From assembly GCA_963971285.1 (NCBI GenBank), contig OZ020248.1:434001-498000 (forward strand): DNA of 64,000 bases, written 5' to 3'. The notes below the pieces were generated by a model. That model saw only the letters and a program-made list of their open reading frames with translations, was not told where the DNA came from and did not search any database. The position numbers were made by a program, and so were the translations under genes. Source of the stretch: Astropecten irregularis (Eukaryota; Echinodermata; Asteroidea; Paxillosida; Astropectinidae). Every line of letters begins with the position of its first letter. Position 1 is the first letter of the stretch. Below, piece by piece: positions 1 to 11,900 of the stretch.

Positions 1-2236
1 CGAGCAACAAGCAGGTAAGAATATTGTACTTTTTTTTACTGAAATGTTGGAGAAATATCTTAAATCAATCTAGGGTTTCAAGGACTGTGGAACACTTTTT
101 GCTGAAAGTCAAAAATATCGTCTGGGAGCAGTAGAAGCCACTTTCCTTTCCTATCTTTTTTTGGTTTTAGAATTCACTTGTCCTTTCCTTCATAGTTTTG
201 GGAACCACTTGTCCACAATAACCAACATTTCTCTAGTATATATAGGCTTAATATACTAGGCTGTGATCTACGAAAGACTCATAAAAGTTAGGCAACTTTG
301 TGATTTGTATTTCTTATCTTGTACAGTAAGTTTAAGTACATAATTATGTAGTGTATTTGCAAAAATATATATATACTATACATCATTATAAAACACGTAA
401 TTAAGAGGTTGGAAAGTGTAATTGATGCACTTAATTATTGCAGAATATATCATATACATATTGATAAATATTAACAGCCATTTTAATTTTCTTGTATTTC
501 CACAAATCAATTAACAGTAATAATTACCAATGCAAACACTATCTCAAGTAGTATATTTAAATATAAAACATATATAAAATATGAATGTTGTGAATATAAC
601 AGCAATATAAAAAAATGGTGGTGTATGAAATAAATGAATATTCATGACTTATTATAAGGCAGACATCTTTTCAAAATATTTCCAGGACAGTTAGGCCTAA
701 GATATGCACAGCATATATGCTGCAACCTGAGAAACAGTACATGGGGGATATCACTCAAAGAGGATGTTGCTTAATTTGTAATCAATACAATCATGAAATA
801 ACAAGAGAAACTGACTGGATTAATCGTAAATCATTGAAAGTGAACAAAGAAAGATTTGGATTTAATAGTGGTATGTGTGTGGTTTCATGGCTTCTGACTG
901 CCAAATAAACAAAGATAATTGACTATTAGGGACACCACCAACTCAGTTGGCAGAGCGCTGGTATGGTACGTATTTTGCTGGTCACTCCAGTCAATTTTTC
1001 TCTGTTCACTTGTCAGCATGGAGGCCAAGCTACCCCCATGCTTATTGTAAATGTCAGAGGCCCCTCCTTCAAACTCAACCATCATTTACAGGAACACACC
1101 CCCAACTTAATTTTTATTTTACTTAAAAGGTTGTACAGTGTCTTAAGTTTGCAGATCCCACTCACTGCACGTAAAGGTTACAGTACAGGATTGGTAACAT
1201 ACACAAACAGAAATGTTCACAGATTTATGTATAACTTTCAGGATATGAAGAAGCTAGGTGCTGGTAGAAATATACCATTAAAATATTTCTGCCTGAAATG
1301 CTGTATTCATCCAGTAATTAGTAAAACAAGATTTTGATCTCGGGGTAATTAAAATCAAAATCATTGTTTATGTTTTATAAAAAAAACTGACTCAGATTTT
1401 CACTATTTTCTCGTGACTCTGATGTCCAATTGACCTCAAATTTTCACAGGTGTGTTATTCTATATATTATATGTTGGATTAGACAAAGTGTGGGTGCTGT
1501 TCTGTGACCTTTACCAATTATGTACAGCGTTTTATACCGGTTTAAGTATTTAGACCTTTTTGAGCTTTGACACGCCTGCTGGCTTGAGACCCTTGAGGAT
1601 GCAGTGGTTAGCATTGGTGCTGTGCAGCATGCTTTAGCGCTGTTACAACATCAATCCTGACTGCTGTGTCCTCTATTATTCTCCTTTACAGCCAGTATAA
1701 AAAAACATATCCAACCCGTTTAATTTACATTATGAAATGAGAAAACTTTGAAATATAATCAATTCTTAACATTACTTGATTAAAAATATATTATAAAATA
1801 GTAGTCTTAAAATAACAAATTTTACAAAATTTATGTTTTTTTTACAAACTTTCTTAGATGATCTAATATAAAAATCACAATAATTATTACCTGAATATTA
1901 TTATTATTATTATTGCAGATTTACATCAATTTTGAAAAAAAAAATCATGGCATAAAAAACAAACATTCAAAAATATTGCAAAGAGGAATGTAAATTATTT
2001 ATTTCAAATGTTACATCATATTTCATTCCTGGGTGTACAATCTATGATTGGTCAACGTGGTGTGACGAGATCATACTCAGTAAGGGGTCAAGGCTGAGGT
2101 TAGAATTGTATTCTCCCAAATTCATCAGTGAATACATCTAGATGTTGGAATTGTCACCAGAAGACATTTCTTGTTCTTCAAGTTGTCAGTATGTGGAAAC
2201 TTTAGAAATAATACATTTATATAACAAATTAGGCAA
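1..2236. other. Non-coding flank: AT-rich DNA and repeats
   Basis: No supported exon. Positions 1-700 are AT-rich with poly-A/T tracts. A tRNA-headed SINE-type repeat lies around 795-1015, and a terminal-inverted-repeat element at 1172-1530. The 1590-2230 stretch is AT-rich, with a possible minus-strand polyadenylation signal (TTTATT on the plus strand near 1996) for the macro-TIR gene. Confidence 0.6.
1172..1530 (+). repeat. MITE family A (ends ACAGGATTGGTAA), copy 1
   Basis: It begins AAGGTTACAGTACAGGATTGG and ends near GTGACCTTTACCAATTATGTA, an imperfect terminal inverted repeat. Related copies are at 5400-5737 (inverted), 22158-22482 and 35253-35602, with fragments near 40825-41215 and 49255-49335. 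Internal wording such as AAATGTTCACAGATTTATGTATAACTTTCAGGATATGAAG is shared in part by all. Confidence 0.7.
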
Positions 2237-2470
2237 AGGCGTTGGAGGTGGTTGAGTCACACACTCAGGAAACCTAACCAGAATACCACCAAGGCAGCAC
2301 TCACTTGGAACCCATAAGGGAAAAGGAAAAGGGGACGACCACGAAACTCATGGAGAAGGGACATAGAAGCGGTCACGAAGAGGTTGGGTTACTCTTGGAG
2401 GGAGCTGGTTGGGGTAGACTTGTTGGCGGTCTATGTCCCAGAAGGGACGATTGCCGTAAGTAAGTTATAT
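2237..2470 (+). pseudogene. Decayed non-LTR retrotransposon reverse-transcriptase C-terminus
   Basis: The plus strand reads [21 protein letters not shown], a stop codon, GKRKRGRPRNSWRRD and LGYSWREL. This is the familiar C-terminal end of LINE-type polyproteins (Jockey/RTE-like clades). The internal TAA replaces the usual Gln. The fragment lies just downstream of the macro-TIR stop codon on the opposite strand, probably within or beyond its 3' UTR. Confidence 0.8.
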
Positions 2471-2506
2471 ATCATTGGTATCATGATGAATAACAAGTCT
2501 ACACCT

Positions 2507-2917
2507 TCAGATGACACTGCAGGCTGCACTACCAAGCTTCCTGCCGCCTGTAGATTCATCAACTCTAGATACACTTCTTTGCATACTTTCATGTGATCCA
2601 TTTCTGCTCGTCCCCTTACTGGTCCGGTCTGAACTGGTGCTGTCCGGTTGCTTGGACTGAGCTGGGACATCCACAGGCGACTCAGCTACACCTTGTGCAT
2701 CTACCTGTGAACTGGTCTGGACTTGTTCTAAGCTTGAACTATCCGGCTGGACTGAACTGGTTCCATCCAGTTCTTCAATCTGGGCAACATTCTGAGCTGC
2801 GTTGCTGCTCTTTACCTCGTTGTTGACTGGATCTGGTTGGCCCGCTGGTTCATCATTATTTGATGTGTTAGCTGCGACCGTGTCATCTGCCTCATCGGGG
2901 GTCAGTGTCAGTAAGTA
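2507..2917 (-). CDS. C-terminal tail with CaaX motif (exon 12)
   Basis: The final coding exon encodes about 136 residues rich in Ser, Gln, Asp, Asn and Thr, predicted disordered, ending in a basic stretch (RTSKGTSRNG, then GGRKLGS) and ACSVI before a TGA stop at 2507-2509. Cys-Ser-Val-Ile fits the CaaX rule for prenylation (free Cys, small then aliphatic residue, terminal Ile), and nearby Arg and Lys residues would help membrane binding. The acceptor at 2918-2919 follows a good pyrimidine tract. Lipidation is inferred. Confidence 0.8.
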   Translation of the reverse strand, partial: YLLTLTPDEADDTVAANTSNNDEPAGQPDPVNNEVKSSNAAQNVAQIEELDGTSSVQPDSSSLEQVQTSSQVDAQGVAESPVDVPAQSKQPDSTSSDRTSKGTSRNGSHESMQRSVSRVDESTGGRKLGSAACSVI

Positions 2918-5900
2918 CTGAAAACAGAAAGGTCCAAATGAGCTAAGCTGAACCAGACTACTACCTGGGGCCAATTTCACGGCGCTGCTTAGCACAAAAA
3001 CTTGCTAAGCATGTTATTTCTGTCTTAAGTAAACAGGGTTAACAACCAAATTTCGACATGGTGTTTATCGTTTGCGAATGTCTTTTGGCTGTTGTTCGCT
3101 GACCATGAATATCAAAATCGAATTTTTAATGGTTGTTTGTTTTATTGGGCAAGACATTTTTGTGCTAAGCAATTTTTTGTGCTGAGCAGCTCCATGAAAT
3201 GGCCCTTGGAAGTTTTTTAATCCAACGCATCAGAATAAGAGGAAATCTCATTCCACTTAACTATCTCCTCTCTGATCATACGGTTAGACCTATCACTCAT
3301 GAAACCATCTCAACTCCCACCAAGTACACAGGCTCCTCCCCTTGTAAGGGGACTATATTGCAATATACATACAGGTTAATCAATCACAGAGACACCTGTT
3401 TAGTCTACCCTCACACATTTACTCCTGGGAGAGAAACAAACCATCAATCAAACCCAAATCAAACCATCGATGACTAGGGAATAATCATAAATTTGTAATG
3501 TGCAGTTGAGTATATTAACTTAGAAGCTGCGCAATATAAATGTGACCCAATGGAGCCAAATGAGGAATGTTCCCCAAAAGTCAATTCCGTGTAATCGACG
3601 TCCAAAAATGCCGAATCGCAAAAAATGACTCCAAAATCAATTTTTGTTTTCTTGTATTTTTGGATTGGTAAAGTATCAAAGATTCACTGCATTCATAATT
3701 ATTTCGAAAAAAGTTCAGGAAAATGAGTAAAAAGGAGGTTTTCCAGAACGTGTTTGAAGAGTCTTTCTGTCATCTTTTACAAAATCTGAGGAAAATATCT
3801 CAAAATCTGACCGAGTTCACAGCGCGAATTCGTGCTGATCTGTTGATGGCTGCACGGTGTGTATGGTACCATTCAATCGAGCATTGACTACTCTTTCTAT
3901 TAATAGCAATGACATCATCCTCAGAAACCCCGTTATTCCATATCAATCCATTGAAGTTTGTAAACAAAACACCGTGTGCAAAGCGAAATCACGGTCTAGT
4001 TCGTGGCCAGGGCCCGCGTCATTCAAATACAACTCCCTGATTGGACCCAAGCGCGTACTGTTTACTTAGATACGTGATGTAGCACAGCGCTCAGCCAATC
4101 ACTGTGCGCGTAGCGCGCCACAGTCGCTAAGCGACATTCGTTCTGTGTGTACACACAGTATCCACATGCACACAATGTATAATGCGTACACGTACTATAT
4201 ACGGTGCAGTACTAGTGCAGTAAGCCATAGGCCAGTACAGTGTACATGTACACGATAGAAAACAGTGCTTATAAACATTGCAATGGCAGCGGTGTTTGTT
4301 GCGTGTTTGTTTTAAAGATTAGCCTGATTGTTTTACCGAAACGCGGCAATTACCAAACGCAAAATTGGGTTCCGTAATTGCCATTCTTATTGGTGTGTTT
4401 TTGTCTAATTGTCAAGGGTAGTTTTGGCGAGTAAAACCGAAGGAAGTTCAATGCCACGCGTTGACACGGTGAATCTCTGCAACGGTAGGCCAGTATAATA
4501 ATGTTAAAATACAATTCCCACGCTAAAACCAACAACTGGCCTATACTTGCAGTGGATGTTTTCTGACACAGTTGGGAGCTAAATGGAGACGAACATTTCA
4601 TATTCTACCTTCAACTGCCTGAGGAAATACTGAAGCCATTGGGTTGACCGAGGAAATACAGTGGGCCAAATTTAAAATCTGGTGACTCAGTTGAAACAGT
4701 GGGAAACCTGGAACATCATCGTTCATTGTTGGTAAAAAACAATGCTGTTATTCATAGTAGTAATGCTAGATTTAAACATGTTTACGTATACTTCTTTTTC
4801 CAAATAGTAACAGGATTAATTATAAGACAAAATGAAAGTCATTTTTATCTTGGAAGGAAACAACATTTCACAGTCACAAACCCCTCAGTGTTGATCCATT
4901 ATTAGTGCACAAACAACGTACACAAACATGTACTGTACATAGGCAAACAGCGCTCTGCCGGTCATTGATTGTGACGCGCGCGACGTGTATAAACTTTGAA
5001 GCCGTTTTTCTCGAAAAGTAATTTCCGAATCTGAGCACCGCTACGTTCTCTTTATCGGGACATAACTTTGGAATGGAATAAGATATGAAAATAATTTTTG
5101 TATAATTGGAAAGCCCATGGATTACTCCTTCTAGTAGTGTATATAACTCAAAAAGTCAAATCTGGGGAACAGTCCTCATTACGCTGCATTGGGTCACAAA
5201 TGTCCTATACTACGTATCTCTAGGCATTTAGATCTTACTCACCTGCCTGACCTCATCGGCAGAAGCTGAGAGTCCATGCTCTGCTTGGTGTTGAAGCTTC
5301 TTGATGTTCAAGAGAGTTGGAGCAGCTCGGACCTCATCGGAGGAAGGTACTGGTGATGTCCTGTTAAAATCATCATGTCAATTATTCAGTAAGTTTAGAG
5401 GTATAATACATGATTGGTAAAGGTCGACAGAGCAGCGCTCATACTTTGTCTGATCAAACATGTACATGAAATGATAAACCTGTGAAAATTTGAGCTCAAT
5501 TGGACATCTGACAAAATAGCGAAACCTCGACTCAATTTTTTTTATAAAACATAAAGAATGAGTTTTGAAAACTGTTTTCAGACTTTGTTGTACTAATTTC
5601 TGGATAAAAACACCATTTCAGGAGGAAATATTTTAACGCTATGTTTCTAACCGCAGCATTTTCATATCCTGAAAGTTATAAGTAAATCTGTGAACATTCC
5701 TGTTTGGGTATGTTACCAATCCTGTGCTGTACCTTTAAACTTCAAATAAGCTGAATACAATGTTCTTGTTGGAACACATATTTTCCTTTTTTTCTGAACC
5801 AAATTATTTAAAGTATGAATTATCGGCCATTGCTCTTTTGGAATTTGGCAGCAAAAAAAATTCTAGCAATTCAGTTTGGATGCAGAAAGGGGTGTTTCAG

Positions 5901-8900
5901 ATCAATATTGTTGTTGATGAGCAGTTTGCAACAGTTCATTACTTGCACTTTAAAACAAAAAACTGGAGAAGGTTTGTAATCTGAGATGTTACCTTTGTGT
6001 TTTGATCTCCTGAATGATCTGATGAGCAGCTTCGTTCAGCGCCAACTCTGTAGGTTCAGAGATGCTTCTGTGATGGCTCTGCAACATGACCATGGCCTTC
6101 TCAATGTTTGTTAGCCAGAATTTGTCCGCTGTACTGATGCTGGTGGGTACTAGGTGGAAGTACGTTGGCTGCTGTGGCAAGACGTGAACGTGGATTGGGA
6201 AGAGTATCTGTCTGGTACTAAGGCGCTGGCGGGACAGGGCGATGTTAAACTCCTCGCTCTTCTCCATGCTCTGGATGTAGTGAGGGGACAGGATGGCCAC
6301 TACGTGCTGGGTCTGGTCAAAGAGGGCAAGCCGTTCATGCTCAGACGTCGCTTCTGACCGCACCGTAACGCCGTGGACTTTACCAAGCACAGCCGCGAGA
6401 TGGGTGGCGTATTTCGTGTCCTCACTAGCGTAACTGAATACAACATCATACATGCTTGCTTTGTCTTCATCCTTGCCACATTGAGGACGTTCGGGCACAG
6501 ATTTCGGAAGAGGTGTGGGATATGTCACATCTAACTTCTTGTTAGTTCCATACTTCGTTCTGAAATGAGCCTGTCTGAAGTTCTCACAGACTGTATCCGT
6601 GTCCACAGCCATATCCTGTCAAACAAACACAAAATGGTTTGAAATAATAATGCAGGGTTAATCTTCGAATAATTAATGGCCCATTAGAATAAGATCCCTA
6701 GCTGAATGTTGATGGCACAATACTGCCACCATTCAGCAAACAACTATAAATCTTCCTCTGTTTACTCAACCTGTCCCAGAGATGGAAATATTCATAGTAC
6801 CTGTCAGTTCAATACATTCTTAACTGAACGTCTCAAGTAGTCAACTGATTCGCTTTAAAAATATCACACTGTGTATCAGTGTATTAAAGTCTGATGAAAT
6901 ATAATCATCAAATAACCACAAGGGAAACTGACTGAATTATAAGTCATTGAAAAGTAAACAAAGACAAATTGACTGGAGTGGGATTCGAACCAGAGATCTC
7001 CAGATTACCGTACCTGCGCAGTTTGTAGCTCAGTTGGTAGAGCATTGGTACAGTACTCCGGAGATCGCTGGTTCGAATCCACCTCCAGTAAATTTTTCTT
7101 TGTTCACTTTTCAAAATCGGATGAAGCGTGGCTTTATTCAACTAAATATTGAACATACTTTCAGTGTTGTTGAGAGGCATTGTACTTTTCCTGTTCCTTG
7201 ATCAGAAACACTTCATGCTCTGGCAAAGAAAATTCTAGGCTGACAAGGCTCGCTGTCTACTTTTTTCAAGAGGGGAATAGACCAATTGAGTAAGCCCCTC
7301 CCACTGCACACATTGGCAATGAACACGCGTTCCTCTCCAATGCTTCACTGCACGTTCCTGTCGCGCGTACATTTGTCAGACTTTAGTGAACGCATGTCGG
7401 ACATAAACCACGAATGTGATTGGTCAGAAACAAATGGGGCGGGGCTTTGCATCGGTCTATTAAGCTGGGAGGCAATTTGGCAAAATGCCAACCCTTTGTG
7501 TCGACTCACCTTGTCTTGTTCAAACAGCTGTTTGGTGTGAGGGTCCACCTCCCTCCCAGCTAACCAATCAACGACTGCCGTACATGTGATGTCTACTGCC
7601 TTGCTGAAGTGTCCCCTCTTGGCGTTCACCATCTTGACCATGGTGAATTCAGGAGCAATACCGTGAAGGTCTTCGATGCAGAGGGGAACGAGCTTCAGTG
7701 GTGACTGGTTTGACTATTAATTGAAGACAAGGACACAACAACAGTTTCTTTACATAAAACAAATACTGGTTATTATTATCACAATTCCCCAGGTTTCAAC
7801 AGGCAGAGAAAAACAACCACAATCCAATTCAAAAGCTCTGTTTCAGCTCATTTTGTAAATTAGGATCTCAATTTTTATTAATAGTGGAAGCATGAATGCC
7901 TTTTTAGGCAGCAAAAAGTATATATTTTTTGTCATGACAGTCCTTAAAAATTAAAAAAACAAATCCCAAAACAAAACAACTTTTTATACCTTCAAAGACA
8001 AACGTACAATCAAAAGAGTTGCTGAACTTTGGACTTACTTCAGAACAATGCTTTGCTAGAGCCAGGTTGTATTCCTCTTGGCAAACAGCCGAGCTCAGAT
8101 ACTTATTGGAGATGAGTGCTAGCATGACCCTAGAGCCATCAATGGAATGATATAATGTCCTCTGCCATGCACTACCTGTAACAAACAAGCAACATCAATA
8201 GCATGTAAGCTGGTAGTGTGTAGTCCCAGAAGAGTTAATGTCAATCCCTATCGCTAGAGATAATAATTGACTCATGATAACAGTCAACAGGCATACCAAC
8301 AACCATATTCTCAAAACAGTCAACAACAAACCCCTCCCCCTCAATGTTCTTGGCCTGGGCCTTTCTCAAAGCTCGGCTCTGGCTCCGGTTCCATTTCATG
8401 AATACATTCTACAATAACGGGCATCAAAATAGAGACTTTTGGCTGTGGTTCGGAAGCAGATTCTCTGGTTTAAAAAAGAAAACAGAGCTTTAGCTTCAAC
8501 GAAAAACCACAGCCTATATATTTTCAGCATTTCGATGACTGAGACGAAGTCTGAGCCTGAGCCGGAGCTGAGCTTTGAGAAAGGCCCTTAGTAGTACATG
8601 AGAGACTTCACCAACCTGTTTTCAATTCCTGGATGTCAAAGAACAGTCGGAGGTCTGGATTGAGACGTTTGAGCGTTTCCACGATGTGATTGGCCCTCTC
8701 GGTATCAGCGTGAGAATAAGAGACAAAGACATCATACTGGATAGAGGGATTTATCTGAGGAGTAGGCTTCAGCGTCACGGTCAATGAGAGGACAATCTGA
8801 TGACAGGCATCACCAATCCGCTCCTGGTCACATGACCTGAATATCAAATAGATTTATCTCCAGTTAATGGTGCACATCAAAGAACAAAGGGAATATCACA

Positions 8901-11900
8901 AGGTGTCATTGGTCTTGCTGCCAATTCAAAGGCAACATTTTATTGAAACATGACCTTAAATATCGGCTGATATATAATTTGCAGACAATATGAGAAGAAC
9001 AAAAACAGCAACCCAACACAACTGGAAGCTCTTTTGAGCTCATTTCAGTGTTTATGGTATTTTCGTTGGAATAAGGCAATTGCGTGCTATTTAAATCAAT
9101 TTAAATCAATACCCTTACTGTGTTCAGGTGAAGATTGCATAACACAGGTGAATGATTTTCTTTTTCTACTGAATGTACGTGAGAAATGGTCAAGGAAAAA
9201 AGGCCATAGCATTTGCATTGTTATCTGGGGTGAAACGTGACCCAAAAGCCCACAGCCCACTCTTATTCTCTCATACCTGCAGTCCACGTACTGCACCTGT
9301 GTCATGTACGTAGGTAGTGTACTCTCCTCGACGTAGAACGGTGCCAGCATGTTTCTCATGGCTTTACGGGAGCAACACATGGCAATGTTATACTGCTCAA
9401 TGCAGGACGTACACTGTAGATAGTTTGGAGTCAATACTGACAAAGAACACAGAGAAAGCAAGAATATATCAACATGGACTCAAGCTGAGAATATTATCTG
9501 AGAAGAGACAACTGGGATGGTATGATCAGGGTTCTAGCCAGACCAATTTTAGTGGTGGGCTCTAGAAATGAAGTTGACATATACGGTAGGCCTACACTAA
9601 AAATTGAAAATGATATCGTCTTGTAAACATTGAGAATCAGTGCTTCACATTTCAAAACACAGAAAATAGTGAACTTTTATTCAGGAATGTGATCAAAATT
9701 CACGATATTGGCAATACTTTTATTCACTCTGCGGAAATTTGTGCTGGGCGGCAGAGTTTATTTCAGACCTACATTCCAGGCGCAAATTTCCAGTGCCGGG
9801 CTGGCCCGCCCAGCGCCGCCCAGCGTGGCTAGAACCCTGGGTAAGATCAGTCAATGAGATCAATTCAACAAATCTCTTTTCAGGGAGAGGAAAGAATATT
9901 AATACCAGGTTTCGTACTTACCAGTTATAACCCTGGCACTTTGCATCATAACATCATACATATCCTCCTGCCAAACTGAATCAACATCCATTCTCTGATT
10001 GCTGTCAAAGATACGAATGTCCTTCTTATTGGACTGCAACTTCTCCGTGATCAGTCGCATCACGTTGGTGTCGTACTTACTGAAGGACATGTACACATCA
10101 AACTTGATGGTAACTTCCTGTGTCATGAAACAGTAAGAGACATTGAATACAAACAATTAGTAAAAATGACATATTCATTAGGGTCATTCCACAAGTTGGG
10201 CACGATGTCTCCGTTACCAGGCGTGGTTCTAGAGCCAATATTTTTTGAAGAGCGATTAAATTTTTTTTGGGGGAGGCGTCTAGAAGAGCCACTGATTTTT
10301 GGGGGGCTAGACCCTTCTTCGAACACTCGCTTCTGCAACGTCTTATTAGGAGTAGAAATGACCAATAGCCTGCATAACCAGTTTTCTTCTAATTGGCGAG
10401 TAATAACTGAAAAGATCCAGTTTTTTCCAGCATTTCTTTTTTCAATTGCATTTTTTGGGTGGGCCAGTGGTGATGCCCTATGCTGGAGGTTTCATCCGTC
10501 TAAGGGCCTGTTTGTTTCAGGCACATGATCAGTGATCGGCTGCTCCAGATCCCATAGCGTATCCTGCCTGGAACATGGATTAACAAGATCACTGATTACA
10601 TACCTGAAACAAACAGGCCCTAATGTTCCCTATGCCAAAGCTTCTCTTGCACTAGAGAGTATATAATACCCTGATAATTCTCTTAAACTTCACTGACTTG
10701 TAGTACCTTTGGTATCAGGTTTTTCATCATGTATCGTTCCTTCAGCTCCTCAAAGCACTTGAAAACCCGCTCAAACTGGCCGCTTGCAACCCGCAATAAA
10801 TCTTCATCATCCTTACCGCGGCAGTATAGCACAATCTTGAGCATACGTAGAGGCAGTCCTGCCTTCATCCAGTTAACAGCAGCCTCCACCATACCTCTCA
10901 GCATCACAACCTTCCCGTATCCCTACAGAATATTGGTAAAAAATCAGCTGGTTTAACTCAAAATGACACTGACAATCTGTGGGAATTTCCATAGTTACTT
11001 TAAATGGTGAATCTTGTTAAATTTCTATTGATATTCCTCATTAAAGACGATAAACTCTTTCTAATTTTCAAAATTTGATTAAGAAAGAAGCAAAAACTGA
11101 CTGAGTCAAAGGGTACGTACTGTTTTTGAGATTGACAAGTCTATGAACCAAGAGTTGAACCAGAGACCTCTGGATTAACATACCAGGTACGGTGCTCAAC
11201 CATCCACTAGCAAAATGGGGTTGTTTCAAAACTGACTATACATATGGATTTTAAAAAGTAATTGACTTCGCAGTTTGCTTATCTCCAACCGAGTAACATA
11301 AAGCTGTACCCAAATGACCTGACTATTGTAGCCAAATGTTTCAATCAAGCGATTAACAATAGTGCGCCACCAAGAGTTGGCAGCACATAGACAATTACAA
11401 TGCATGAAATTGTTGACCCCTTGCTCATCTGGAAAGGGTCAATTGATTCTCCGCATTGTGATTGCCAACACGGAGGCACACTATTGGGAATCGCTCCTTT
11501 TGACTATCCATAGTAATGGCTGCTGTTGCTTATTATAGGACCTTTACGAAACCAAGCTTGAGGTTAGCCTTGGGACTTAATTCACTAATGTCATTTGAGG
11601 CCACAAAAATGAAATGAAGGGATTGGGCCACATGACGAAGCCGAAGAAAGGCTCTAGCTTCACCATGTATCTCAAGCCCTTCATTTCATTCAACACACAA
11701 AATGGCAGTAGCAAAATAAATCCCAAGCCTAGCCTCAAGCCCTGTAAAGGTCCATAGATTCATGTGTAATTTCCAGCTGTAAACAAGGAGTTTGCCGCAT
11801 TAAGTACCTGATCTCCAGTGTTAAGCAGTGGTGTGATAACAGTGCCATCCTGGTTGTTGAGTATAGGTACCAGACAGCGGAATACATCGCCAACCAACTC

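Noticed and set aside
6154..6357. Plus-strand frame within exon 10 of the macro-TIR gene
   Set aside because: Antisense shadow of the TIR3 coding exon.
7021..7090. tRNA-like A and B boxes that could be a tRNA gene
   Set aside because: No paired acceptor stem or anticodon arm fits, and the same sequence recurs in SINE-type repeats.
10123..10528. Frames on both strands between exons 4 and 5
   Set aside because: Located in an intron with consensus splice sites and low-complexity G/T runs; no homology.
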